Assembly (NCBI GenBank): GCA_963715025.1
Contig: CAVQQQ010000003.1
Span: 372,001 to 436,000 of the forward strand
DNA length: 64,000 nucleotides
Source of the DNA: DASSJT01 sp963715025
GTDB lineage: Bacteria > Actinomycetota > Actinomycetes > Actinomycetales > Dermatophilaceae
Direction: 5' to 3'
In this document: positions 1 to 7,743 of the stretch, piece by piece
Layout: each line of letters begins with the position of its first letter
Numbering within the stretch: position 1 is the first letter of the stretch
The notes under the pieces: generated by a model
Seen by the model: only the letters and a program-made list of their open reading frames with translations
Database searches by the model: none
What the model was told of the DNA's origin: nothing
Program-made: the position numbers and the translations under genes

Positions 1-1
1 A

Positions 2-1300
2 CGGATGCTGCCGGGCGACTCCTACGTCCTCAACAACCCGTACCGAGGGGGAACCCACCTGCCCGACATCACGGTCGTGACCCCCGTCTTCGACAGCCGC
101 GAGCACGTCCTCTTCTACGTCGCCTCCCGCGGGCACCATGCCGACGTCGGTGGCCTGACACCGGGCTCGATGCCCCCCTTCAGCCGCCGGGTCGAGGAGG
201 AGGGCGTCCTCATTGACAACGCACTCCTCACTCGGGCGGGCCGGATGCGCGAGGCCGAGCTGCGCGGGCTTCTCATCGGCGGCCAGTACCCAGCCCGGAG
301 CCCCGCCGACAACCTGGCCGACCTGCGAGCGCAGTTGGCAGCCAACGAAAAGGGGGTCTCCGAGCTTCACGCCCTGGTCGAGGACTTCGGTCTCGACGTG
401 GTGACGGCCTATATGGGGCACGTAAGGGAGAACGCCGCGGAGGCGGTGCGACGAGTGATCGCGGCGTTGCACGGCGGGACCTACCGATACGCGCTCGATT
501 CCGGGGCCGTCATCGACGTCGCGATCACGGTCGACTCCGAGCGGCGGTCGGCCCACATCGACTTCACCGGTACGTCGGACCAGCAACCGGACAACTCCAA
601 CGCACCTTCGTCGGTCGCCATGGCCGCGATCCTGTATGTGTTCCGCACCCTCGTCGACGACGACATCCCGCTGAACGCCGGCTGCCTCGAGCCCATTGAC
701 GTCACGATCCCGGAAGGCAGCATGCTCGCGCCCTGCTACCCCGCTGCGGTCGTTGCGGGCAACGTCGAGACGTCTCAGGCGGTGACCGGAGCGCTGTACG
801 CCGCGCTCGGCGTACAGGCCGAGGGCTCCGGCACGATGAACAACCTTGCCTTCGGCAACGACCGCTACCAGTACTACGAGACCGTGGCCAGCGGCTCGGG
901 CGCCGGGCCCGATTTCGACGGCACCGACGTGGTTCAGACGCACATGACCAATTCCCGGCTGACCGACCCCGAAGTCCTCGAGTGGCGCTTCCCGGTCCGG
1001 CTGGAGGGGTACGAGATCCGGCACGGCAGCGGCGGAGCCGGCCGGCACGCCGGGGGCCGCGGCGGTCGGCGTCGACTGCGTTTCCTGACGCCGATGACAG
1101 TCACCCTGCTCAGCAGCCATCGCCGGATCCCGCCGTACGGCATGGCCGGTGGCTCACCCGGTTCACTCGGCCGCCAGTGGATCGAGCGCGCCGACGGCAC
1201 CGTGCGGCCGGTCGGCGGGCGGGATTCGGTGGAGGTGGAGGCGGGCGACGTGTTCGTCATCGAAACTCCCGGCGGTGGCGGTTACGGCAAGCCGGCATGA
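2..1300 (+). CDS. Hydantoinase B/oxoprolinase family protein, 5' end outside the window
   Basis: The frame is open from the first bases, so the N-terminus lies upstream and only about 432 residues are visible. The family (HyuB, or the C-terminal half of 5-oxoprolinase) performs ATP-dependent or subunit-assisted ring opening of hydantoins or 5-oxoproline in the cytoplasm. Family signatures seen include the early NPYRGGTHLPD stretch, ADVGG, the NAGCLEPI segment, NVETSQAVTGA, and the late RLEGYEIRHGSGGAGRHAGG region followed by PGGGGYG at the end. These place the visible part from near the normal N-terminus of HyuB to its C-terminus. Whether it is a free HyuB or an oxoprolinase fusion depends on sequence outside the window. 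Confidence 0.88.
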   Translation, partial: RMLPGDSYVLNNPYRGGTHLPDITVVTPVFDSREHVLFYVASRGHHADVGGLTPGSMPPFSRRVEEEGVLIDNALLTRAGRMREAELRGLLIGGQYPARSPADNLADLRAQLAANEKGVSELHALVEDFGLDVVTAYMGHVRENAAEAVRRVIAALHGGTYRYALDSGAVIDVAITVDSERRSAHIDFTGTSDQQPDNSNAPSSVAMAAILYVFRTLVDDDIPLNAGCLEPIDVTIPEGSMLAPCYPAAVVAGNVETSQAVTGALYAALGVQAEGSGTMNNLAFGNDRYQYYETVASGSGAGPDFDGTDVVQTHMTNSRLTDPEVLEWRFPVRLEGYEIRHGSGGAGRHAGGRGGRRRLRFLTPMTVTLLSSHRRIPPYGMAGGSPGSLGRQWIERADGTVRPVGGRDSVEVEAGDVFVIETPGGGGYGKPA

Positions 1301-1382
1301 CGTCGCGCAGCCCAGACGCGCAAACTGAGCTAAGCGGGCGCACGGGCGCCGGGTGGTTCCGGCCCGGATCGAGCCCGGCCAA

Positions 1383-1940
1383 CTACCCGCCGTGCTCCTG
1401 AGCCCTCGGGCGCAGCGGCAGAGCCAGCTCGCGGCGCCAGCGCCCCCCGTCGAAGGACATCAGCAAGCCCTCGTGGAGCACGGTTCGAATGGGCAGGTGC
1501 TCGCGGACGCCACGCTCGGCGCGGTCCATCTGGGCAGGGTCCTCGGACTGCGCAATCGTGAGGTGAGGGACCAGATCGGCCAGAGCGATGGCGCCTCCGT
1601 ACGGCGGAGTGCTCGGCCAGCGATCGACCATCGCGGCCACCAACCCGAGCAGGCCATCCTCTGGGGAGGGGGCCAGGTAGAGCGCTCCTGGGAACCGCCC
1701 ACACGACTCGAATGCGATCTCGAGGGCAGGACGCGCGGCGAAGAGGGCCAGCAGTGCTGCGCGATCGGCCGGTGTGATCTCGGCCAGGGGCAGCCACGGG
1801 TAGATCACGGTGATGTGGGCCGGCACCCCGAGGGCCGCTGACGGGTCCCGGCGCCGGCGCCAGCGGGAGACGACGGGCTCCGCGTCGGGCACAGGCAGGA
1901 TGACCGCCGCCTGCCCGGCGGAGAACGGCATGCTGTCCAC
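1383..1940 (-). CDS. 2'-5' RNA ligase/2H phosphoesterase family protein
   Basis: Up to 185 residues, with two HxT motifs: HITVIYP near residue 42 and HLTIAQ near residue 126. They form the paired-histidine active site of the 2H phosphoesterase superfamily, which opens or makes 2',3'-cyclic or 2'-5' phosphodiesters; the substrate here is unknown. Two starts are possible, GTG at 1940 and ATG at 1931; neither has a strong ribosome-binding site. It follows adenosine deaminase by about 20 nt on the same strand, so it probably ends that transcript. A second 2H protein lies at about 30 kb. Confidence 0.8.
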   Translation of the reverse strand: MDSMPFSAGQAAVILPVPDAEPVVSRWRRRRDPSAALGVPAHITVIYPWLPLAEITPADRAALLALFAARPALEIAFESCGRFPGALYLAPSPEDGLLGLVAAMVDRWPSTPPYGGAIALADLVPHLTIAQSEDPAQMDRAERGVREHLPIRTVLHEGLLMSFDGGRWRRELALPLRPRAQEHGG

Positions 1941-1959
1941 GGTGACCGAACCGCTCAGG

Positions 1960-3102
1960 TCACGCGATGCCCAGCGCTGCGTATCCGGGCTTCACGACCT
2001 CGTCGATGATCGCCAGTCGCTCGTCGAACGGCAGGAACGCCGACTTCATCGCATTGATCGTGGCCCAGCGCAGCTCCCCGAGGGTCCACCCAGCCTGCTC
2101 CACCAGCAGCTGCATCTCGCGGCTCACCGTCGTGCCGCTCATGAGCCGGTTGTCGGTGTTGATGGTGACCCGGAAGCGGAGGTTCTTCAGGAGGGTGATG
2201 GGGTGCAGCTCGATCGAGGAGGCCGCCCCGGTCTGCAGGTTGCTGCTCGGGCACATCTCGAGCGGGATGCGGCGGTCCCGCACGTACGCGGCAAGCCGCC
2301 CCAGGCGTATCTCGCTCGGGTCGGCCACCAGGGCCGCGCGGGGGTCCTCGGTGAAGGCCCGGTCCCGAATCCAGATGTCGTCGACGATGCGCACGCCGTG
2401 GCCCAGCCGGTCGGCCCCGCACCACTGGATCGCCTCCCAGATGCTGGGGAGCCCGAACGCCTCGCCCGCGTGAATGGTGAAGTGGGCGTTCTCGCGCCGC
2501 AGGTACTCGAAGGCGTCCAGGTGGCGGGTGGGCGGGTAGCCCGCCTCGGCCCCCGCGATATCGAATCCGGACACGCCCTGGTCGCGGTACTTCACCGCGA
2601 GGTGGGCGATCTCGGTGCTGTTGGCCGCGTGCCGCATCGCCGTGAGCAGCGCCGTCACCCGGATGGGGTTGCCTGCGGCAGCCGCCCGTCGCTCGCCCTC
2701 GCGGAAGCCGTCGTTGACCGCCTCGACGACGTCCTCCAGGGCCAGCCCGGTCTTCAGGTGCTGCTCCGGCGCATACCGGCTCTCGGCATACACCACGCCG
2801 TCAGCCGCGAGGTCCTGAACGCACTCGCTGGCGACCCGCCGCAAGCCCTCGGGCGTCTGCATCACGGCCAGCGTGTGGGTGAAGGTCTCGAGGTAGCGCT
2901 CCAGGGACCCCGAGTCTGCGCTCGCACGGAACCAGGCACCCAGGCCAGGCTCGTCGGGAACCGGCAGGCCGGCATACCCGATCTCGTCGGCGAGCTCGAT
3001 GATGGTCTGGGGCCGCACCCCGCCGTCGAGGTGGTCGTGGAGCAGCGCCTTGGGCGCCCGCCGGATCGTCTCCCCGAGACCCGGCGCGTCCACCGCGGTC
3101 AC
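1960..3102 (-). CDS. add: Adenosine deaminase
   Basis: Hydrolyses adenosine and deoxyadenosine to inosine and deoxyinosine in purine salvage (cytoplasmic, zinc dependent). 380 residues from a GTG start at 3102. Motifs: LHDHLDGG (metal histidines 22 and 24), HAGE, LGHGVRI and NTDNRLMSGT near the C-terminus, all typical of Add. The start was chosen because GTG overlaps the stop of the cupin gene in a GTGA; a longer reading begins at 3147 but would run into the cupin. The gene is translationally coupled to the cupin, histidine kinase and response regulator genes upstream, which is not the usual place for add. Confidence 0.93.
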   Translation of the reverse strand: MTAVDAPGLGETIRRAPKALLHDHLDGGVRPQTIIELADEIGYAGLPVPDEPGLGAWFRASADSGSLERYLETFTHTLAVMQTPEGLRRVASECVQDLAADGVVYAESRYAPEQHLKTGLALEDVVEAVNDGFREGERRAAAAGNPIRVTALLTAMRHAANSTEIAHLAVKYRDQGVSGFDIAGAEAGYPPTRHLDAFEYLRRENAHFTIHAGEAFGLPSIWEAIQWCGADRLGHGVRIVDDIWIRDRAFTEDPRAALVADPSEIRLGRLAAYVRDRRIPLEMCPSSNLQTGAASSIELHPITLLKNLRFRVTINTDNRLMSGTTVSREMQLLVEQAGWTLGELRWATINAMKSAFLPFDERLAIIDEVVKPGYAALGIA

Positions 3103-3464
3103 GCGTCGTCCCGGTTGGCAGTCTGCGGCGAGAAGGCCGGCAGGCACACGGCGACGTACTCCGCACCCTCCGGCCCGCAGGAGTAGCGGATCCGCTCTCC
3201 GGCCCGGGCGATCACCGACTGGCCGGCCGGAACCTCCAGCCGGCCCCCCTCGTGATCCACGACCACCAGGCCCGACAGCACGAGGGTGATCTCGTCGAAG
3301 TCGGGCTTCTGGAACGGCTCGGACCAGCCGCCCGGCGCCTTCATGTGCGCAACCGACACGTCGTCGGTGCCGGTGTTGACCCGGCCCACGTGCTCGTCGA
3401 TCACTTTGCCGCCGGGCACGGGGATGGTGGTGGGTTTTGCGATGAGCTCGGGCACGGACTTCAC
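3099..3464 (-). CDS. Small cupin-domain protein
   Basis: 121 residues. The sequence folds as a single cupin: a PGG turn, KPDFDEITLVLSG as cupin motif 1 (with Asp/Glu instead of a full metal-binding His set), and VPAGQSVIARAGERIRY as motif 2. This resembles EutQ-like or sugar-binding cupins, but the substrate is unknown. The GTG start at 3464 overlaps the histidine kinase stop (GTGA). A longer open frame to 3569 only translates the kinase's repeat region in another frame and is not believed. It sits between a two-component system and adenosine deaminase with 4-nt overlaps on both sides. Confidence 0.75.
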   Translation of the reverse strand: MKSVPELIAKPTTIPVPGGKVIDEHVGRVNTGTDDVSVAHMKAPGGWSEPFQKPDFDEITLVLSGLVVVDHEGGRLEVPAGQSVIARAGERIRYSCGPEGAEYVAVCLPAFSPQTANRDDA

Positions 3465-4546
3465 CCTAGCTGCGGCGGTGCTGGCCCGATGGGCACTCGC
3501 GGGTCGACGGGCACTCGCGGGTCGACGGGCACTCGCGGGTCGACGGGCACTCGCAGCTCGAAGCGACACCCGTCGCCCGCGTTGCGCACCTGCGCCGAAC
3601 CGCCGTGTGCCTCCGCGACGCCGCGCACGATCGCCAGCCCCAGTCCTGCGCCCTCCCCCTCTCCAGGTGTGCGTGCGCCAGTGCCCCGCCAGCCGGCGTC
3701 GAACACCCGGGGCAGGGCCTCGGCCGAGATCCCGCCGCAGCCGTCCTCGACGCCGATCACCGCCTGGTCACCCTCCCGACCCACGGTCACCCTGACCCGG
3801 CCGCCGGTCGGCGTATGGCGGATGGCATTGACCACCAGGTTGCCCAGAGCCCGGCCCAACTCGCGGGCGTCGACGGTCGCGGTGACCTCGCCGTCGGCGG
3901 AGCCGCTGAGGGACACGCCTTTGGCTGTGGCCAGGGGCTGGGCCGTCGCGACGGAGTCGGAGACCAGGTCCGGCAAGCTGACGGTGTCGCGGGCCAGTTG
4001 GACGCCAGGCGACTGCAGCCGCGACAGGGCGAGCAGGTCGTCGACCATGCCGCTCATCCGCATGATCTCCGTGCGCAGCCGCGAGAGGTATGCGCCCGGG
4101 TCGCTCGCCACGCCGTCCTCGAGGGCCTCGGTGACCGCCCGCATCCCGGCGAGCGGGGTGCGCAAGTCGTGGGACACCCAGGCGACCAGCTCGCGTCGGC
4201 TGTCCTCGACCTCGCGGTCGCGTTCGCGCGCGGCCACCGCCTGGGCTGCCTCGCGGCTCAGCTTGTTGATCCGCGCCGCGGTGAGCATGCCCACACCAAG
4301 CGCAATGGGCACGGCGGCAAGGAACACGAGCAGCACTGTCGCAGAGTCTTTCTCGGACAGGAACATGGCTCGGGCGCTCGCGTAGACGCCGGCGGTGAGG
4401 GAGAGGACGACCACCAGCGGTGCGGCAACCGCGGCGGTGGGCGCGGACCGCCGCGAGAGTAGGTCCACGAGGACGGCGCCCACGAGTCCCACGACCGCCG
4501 CGACAGCGGCCGAGAGGGCGACGGCGTGCAGCTCGGGCCCGGTCAC
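3461..4546 (-). CDS. Sensor histidine kinase
   Basis: 361 residues, inner-membrane sensor. Three hydrophobic segments lie at about residues 8-30, 37-57 and 70-92, followed by a short linker, HisKA with WVSHDLRTPLAG (phospho-His at 126), an N box NLVVNAIRHTPTGG, G1 VEDGCGGI and G2 GEGAGLGLAIV. There is little extracytoplasmic domain, so the signal is probably sensed in or near the membrane. GTG start at 4546 overlaps the response regulator stop (GTGA). The C-terminus carries an in-frame hexapeptide repeat, RVPVDP three times followed by RVPIGP, from an 18-bp tandem repeat at 3491-3554. Confidence 0.9.
   Translation of the reverse strand: MTGPELHAVALSAAVAAVVGLVGAVLVDLLSRRSAPTAAVAAPLVVVLSLTAGVYASARAMFLSEKDSATVLLVFLAAVPIALGVGMLTAARINKLSREAAQAVAARERDREVEDSRRELVAWVSHDLRTPLAGMRAVTEALEDGVASDPGAYLSRLRTEIMRMSGMVDDLLALSRLQSPGVQLARDTVSLPDLVSDSVATAQPLATAKGVSLSGSADGEVTATVDARELGRALGNLVVNAIRHTPTGGRVRVTVGREGDQAVIGVEDGCGGISAEALPRVFDAGWRGTGARTPGEGEGAGLGLAIVRGVAEAHGGSAQVRNAGDGCRFELRVPVDPRVPVDPRVPVDPRVPIGPAPPQLG
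3491..3554. repeat. 18-bp tandem repeat, about 3.5 copies
   Basis: Three identical 18-bp units start at 3491, 3509 and 3527, followed by ten bases of a fourth. They are in frame in the histidine kinase and encode RVPVDP on the minus strand. The unit length is a multiple of three, so copy-number change would lengthen the kinase tail without breaking it. The repeat is 27 nt from the cupin start codon. Confidence 0.95.
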
Positions 4547-5343
4547 GCCTGCGGCCCGCTGTGCGGGGCGGCGGGCTCCGCCCGAGGGGGTATGCCGGGT
4601 GCTTGCGGGGGCGCCTCTGCTGGGACCACTGACGTGGCGTCCCAGCGGTATCCCACCCCGAAGACGGTCACCAGCCGGGTCGGGTGGGAGGGGTCCGCCT
4701 CGACCTTCTCGCGCAGCCGCCGCACGTGGACGGTCACGGTGGACTGGTCGCCGAACTCCCACCCCCAGACCGCCCGCATCAGCTCCTCGCGGCCGAAAGC
4801 CTGGCCCGGGTGGGCGAGGAACCAGGCCAGCAGGTCGAATTCCCTTCCGGTCAAGGGCAATTCAGCTCCGGCTCGCTCGACCCGGTGGGCGATGGGGTCG
4901 AGTTCGAGGTCATCGTCGACGAACCGCGGCGGCGTTGGCTCGGGCGATCCCGCGGGGGCGGTGCCCGGGTGGGCGCCAGATGACGCGCGCCGCACCAGCG
5001 ACTGGACCCGCAGAACCAGCTCTCGCGGGCTGAAGGGCTTGGTGACGTAGTCGTCGGCACCCACCTCGAGGCCGAGGATCCGGTCCTCCTCCTCGCCTCG
5101 GGCGGTGAGCATGATGACGGGCAGGTCCGGCTTCTGCCGCCGCAGCCGCCGGCAGACCTCGAGGCCGTCGATGCCCGGCAGCATCAGGTCCAGGACCACG
5201 ACGTCGGGAGGCAGCGCTTCCGCCCGGGCCAGAGCGGTCGGACCGTCGGCTGCCTGAGCGGTCTCGAAGCCGGCGCGCTCGAGGTATGCGACCACGACGT
5301 CCGACACCGTGGCGTCGTCGTCGATCACGAGAACCCTGGGCAC
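4543..5343 (-). CDS. OmpR/PhoB-family response regulator
   Basis: 266 residues. Receiver domain with acidic pair D8-D9, phospho-Asp D52 in VVVLDLMLPG, T80 and K102 (TKPF), then a linker of about 25 residues rich in Pro and Gly, and a C-terminal winged helix ending in the RVRRLREK and GVGYRW pattern of the OmpR family. A Pro/Ala-rich tail of about 25 residues follows the DNA-binding domain. It is first in a coupled RR-HK-cupin-add set. Its start faces the divergent secreted-protein gene; the 170-nt gap between them holds GGTAAG direct repeats suitable for an OmpR-type dimer. Confidence 0.92.
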   Translation of the reverse strand: MPRVLVIDDDATVSDVVVAYLERAGFETAQAADGPTALARAEALPPDVVVLDLMLPGIDGLEVCRRLRRQKPDLPVIMLTARGEEEDRILGLEVGADDYVTKPFSPRELVLRVQSLVRRASSGAHPGTAPAGSPEPTPPRFVDDDLELDPIAHRVERAGAELPLTGREFDLLAWFLAHPGQAFGREELMRAVWGWEFGDQSTVTVHVRRLREKVEADPSHPTRLVTVFGVGYRWDATSVVPAEAPPQAPGIPPRAEPAAPHSGPQA

Positions 5344-5403
5344 GCTGTCAGGATATGGCCGCCGACCTGTCGCGGGCCGGGGGATCCAGGCGCGTCACCA
5401 GCC

Positions 5404-5420
5404 GGTAAGGACCGGGTAAG
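5404..5420. promoter_or_regulatory. GGTAAG direct repeat, candidate OmpR-type site
   Basis: GGTAAG occurs at 5404-5409 and again at 5415-5420, an 11-bp period. OmpR/PhoB regulators bind head-to-tail direct repeats of about this period. The site lies between the response regulator and the divergent secreted-protein gene, so it could serve autoregulation, control of the secreted protein, or both. Inference from spacing and position only. Confidence 0.4.
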
Positions 5421-5512
5421 ACCCCTGTCATGGAGTTCGGCGAGTCGCGCCCCTTGAATCGATGGCAGTCCGGTCGAAGGACCGGCGCCAACCGATCACG
5501 AGGTGAACAGAC

Positions 5513-5974
5513 ATGACCCGCAGGCGAATCCTTGCCACCGCTGCTGCCGCGACCGCCGCCCTCGGGGGCGTGTTCGCTGCTGCCGTCCCAGCTTCGGCCG
5601 ATGGAGTCTCCGGACCCGCGTTCTACGTTGACCACGCCCTCTACCGCACGGTCGCCACCCCGACCGACCTGTCCGGCACCGACGCACCCGCCCAGTCCTG
5701 GGACACCCTCTACAACTTCTTCGGCGTCCAGCCCAGCGTCGCGACGGCTGCTCCCGGCGACCCCGACTTCAACGGTGGCCGCTGGCAGGTCCACAAGGTC
5801 TCACTCACCGGCAGCTACTCGGCCGCGCTCGCTGCTGGGGACCTCGACGGCAACGGCGTGCTCGACGCCGACAACGAGGTGCTTGCCGCGATTGCCGCTG
5901 GCGCCCTGCACGATGACGGCGTCGTCAAGTACTTCGTCTGCACGGTCAACCCGGTCCCGGCCAACCAGGCCTGA
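5513..5974 (+). CDS. Small secreted protein of unknown function
   Basis: 153 residues. MTRRR followed by a hydrophobic Ala-rich stretch and ASA just before residue 30 make a clear Sec signal peptide. The mature part has no named domain that I recognise. It contains DLDGNGVLDADNE at 110-122, which looks like a single EF-hand/dockerin-type calcium loop, and one cysteine at 143. A ribosome-binding site (GAGGTG) precedes the ATG. It is divergent from the two-component system and the GGTAAG repeats lie between them, so control by that system is plausible. A very large hairpin follows the gene. Confidence 0.7.
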   Translation: MTRRRILATAAAATAALGGVFAAAVPASADGVSGPAFYVDHALYRTVATPTDLSGTDAPAQSWDTLYNFFGVQPSVATAAPGDPDFNGGRWQVHKVSLTGSYSAALAAGDLDGNGVLDADNEVLAAIAAGALHDDGVVKYFVCTVNPVPANQA

Positions 5975-5999
5975 CCCCTCCCCTTCCCGCCTTCCCATC

Positions 6000-6070
6000 G
6001 ACTTTGTCTGCGGGAGGAGCGCCTGGCGCCCGTACCGGGCGGCCCAGGCGCTCCTCCCGCAGACAAAGTC
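6000..6070. terminator. Perfect 27-bp inverted repeat, strong hairpin
   Basis: Bases 6000-6026 and 6044-6070 are perfect reverse complements, with a 17-nt centre that can itself fold (GCCCG and CGGGC at 6028-6032 and 6036-6040). The arm begins GACTTTGTCTGCGGG, so the descending strand ends in AAAGTC and there is no free U-tract after it. It starts 26 nt past the secreted-protein stop and precedes a TetR gene on the same strand. It probably acts as a terminator, but the perfection and length are unusual and a REP-like element is possible. Confidence 0.65.
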
Positions 6071-6095
6071 GTGGAGGCCAGCGCCCCACAACCCC

Positions 6096-6125
6096 TTGCC
6101 ATCGACCGAACGGTCGTGCTTTTAT
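6096..6125 (+). promoter_or_regulatory. TetR-gene promoter with palindromic operator
   Basis: A -35-like TTGCCA at 6096-6101 and a -10-like TTTTAT at 6120-6125 are 18 nt apart. Between them sits the palindrome CGACCG-AA-CGGTCG (6103-6116). TetR dimers typically bind such sites, and this position would block RNA polymerase, so autorepression is likely. Transcription would start at about the ATG at 6132, which has no ribosome-binding site, so the message is probably leaderless. Confidence 0.55.
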
Positions 6126-6131
6126 GGACAC

Positions 6132-6731
6132 ATGTCCAAGGGCGACGACACCCGCGATGCGGTCCTGCGCGAGGCGCTGTCCCAGTCGAGCCACGTCGGG
6201 CTCAAGGGCATCACCATCGGCGGCCTCGCCGAGTCGACCGGGATGTCCAAGAGTGGCCTGTTCGGCCACTTCCGGTCCAAGGAGCAGCTGCAGGTCGATG
6301 TGCTGCAGTTCGCTGCCGACCAATTCACCCATCTGGTCGTGCGCCCAGCACTTCAAGCCGCCCGCGGCGAGCCGCGCATGCGGGCGCTGTTCGACCGGTG
6401 GCTCGGCTGGGACGGCTACGCCGACTACGCCCTGCCCGGCGGCTGCATCTTCGTCGCGGTGTCAACCGAGTTCGACGATGACCCAGACGGGCCCGTGCGG
6501 GACGCTGTGGTGCGGCAGCAGCGCGAAATGATGGCAACGATCGAGACGATCTTCCGCACGGGCATCGACCAGGGTCACTTCCGGGCCGACGCCGATCCGC
6601 ACCAGTTTGCCAACGACCTCAACGCCATCATGCTCGGCTACAGCTTCTCGGCCCGCTTGCTGAAGGACGCCGACGCCGCCGCCATGGCACGCAACGCCTT
6701 CGAGCGCCTGCTGCGCCACGTCCGCGCATAG
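6132..6731 (+). CDS. TetR/AcrR-family transcriptional regulator
   Basis: 199 residues. The N-terminal helix-turn-helix is clear (TIGGLAESTGMSKSGLFGHFRSKEQLQ, shown here as the family pattern G-A/L-A-x(4)-G-x-S-K-x-x-L-x-x-H-F-x-S-K at about 33-58). The C-terminal ligand domain is of the type that follows FxRWLGW and GGCIF in many actinobacterial TetR proteins; the ligand is unknown. The ATG at 6132 was chosen because the helix-turn-helix begins shortly after it and the promoter lies immediately upstream. A hydrolase gene follows 46 nt downstream on the same strand and is the most likely target. Confidence 0.88.
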   Translation: MSKGDDTRDAVLREALSQSSHVGLKGITIGGLAESTGMSKSGLFGHFRSKEQLQVDVLQFAADQFTHLVVRPALQAARGEPRMRALFDRWLGWDGYADYALPGGCIFVAVSTEFDDDPDGPVRDAVVRQQREMMATIETIFRTGIDQGHFRADADPHQFANDLNAIMLGYSFSARLLKDADAAAMARNAFERLLRHVRA

Positions 6732-6777
6732 CGGCAACGAACCAGAAACCAACAACAAACACAGAGGAAACACCGCA

Positions 6778-7743
6778 ATGTCACTCACGAAAAGCACGAT
6801 CGTTCGCACTATTCAGACGACTACGCAAAGCGCGGCCAACCGCGCTCTCGCCGCCGCTGGAGGGGCCGCCTATGCCGAGTACCTCTGGTTCCGACTCCCC
6901 TCGACGCCGTCAGTCGACCGGCGCGAGAGCCGCACGCCGGTCGGCGGAACGCCGTTCACCATCTATGGGCACGGATTGACCGGTGCCCGCATCGAGGTCA
7001 GCGGTCGGGTCTACGGTCCGGAAGGCCTGCCCGTGGCCTACCTCGTCCACGGCTGGGGTGGCTGGTGGCAGCAGCTCGGGTCGCTGGTGATGCCGCTCGT
7101 CGCGGCCGGGTTCCGGGTCGTGGCCTACGACGCCCCGAGCCAGGGCAGCTCGCGTGCAGGCGCCCACGGGCCACGGTCCACGACGGTCGTCGAGATGGCC
7201 GAAGCCCTGCACCTGGCAGTCACGGCATACGGGCCTGCCAGCGTTGTCTTTGCCCACTCCCTGGGCGCCATGGCCAGCACCTGGGCACGCGAGCTTGGGG
7301 TCGAGGCAGGCGCCTACGTCTTTGTCGCGCCGGCCGTGTCGGTGCAACCGGTCGTCGACTACTTCGGCAACCTGCTCGGCCTCAGCGCGCGGCGCCGTCG
7401 GCAGCTCGCCTCACGGGTTGAGCGTCACGTTGGGGTGTCGATGGGCGACCTCGACGTCGTTGGGCGCGCGAGGGGCGAAGGGGCGAGCCTGCCACCGCTC
7501 CTCGCCGTGCATGACCGCCTGGACGTCGAGACCCCCGTCGAGGGCAGCATTGTGCTGACCGACCAGTGGCCCGGGGCAGAGCTGGTCCTCACCGATGGGA
7601 TGGGCCACCGCAGGGTGCTGTGGGATCCCCGGGTGGTCGAGACATCGGTGTCCTTCGCCGCAGCCGCCGTCGGAGCTCAGTCGATCCGGTCGATCACCAA
7701 CGGCCGCATGTCTGGGCGCGAACCCTCCGGCGCGATCGTGTAG
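6778..7743 (+). CDS. Alpha/beta-hydrolase family protein
   Basis: 321 residues, cytoplasmic. Oxyanion/HG motif VHGWGGWW at about 92, nucleophile Ser in FAHSLGAM at about 162, acid Asp in the HDRLD segment and catalytic His in GMGHRRVLWD. The HSLG elbow replaces GxSxG by AHSLG, which is common in this superfamily. Substrate unknown. AGAGGAAA precedes the ATG. It follows a TetR gene and is probably regulated by it. Its last 67 nt overlap the 3' end of deoA on the other strand; both C-termini look plausible, so the overlap seems real. Confidence 0.82.
   Translation: MSLTKSTIVRTIQTTTQSAANRALAAAGGAAYAEYLWFRLPSTPSVDRRESRTPVGGTPFTIYGHGLTGARIEVSGRVYGPEGLPVAYLVHGWGGWWQQLGSLVMPLVAAGFRVVAYDAPSQGSSRAGAHGPRSTTVVEMAEALHLAVTAYGPASVVFAHSLGAMASTWARELGVEAGAYVFVAPAVSVQPVVDYFGNLLGLSARRRRQLASRVERHVGVSMGDLDVVGRARGEGASLPPLLAVHDRLDVETPVEGSIVLTDQWPGAELVLTDGMGHRRVLWDPRVVETSVSFAAAAVGAQSIRSITNGRMSGREPSGAIV

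Noticed and set aside
3491..3554. CRISPR-like repeat
   Set aside because: The units are directly adjacent without spacers and are in frame inside the kinase.
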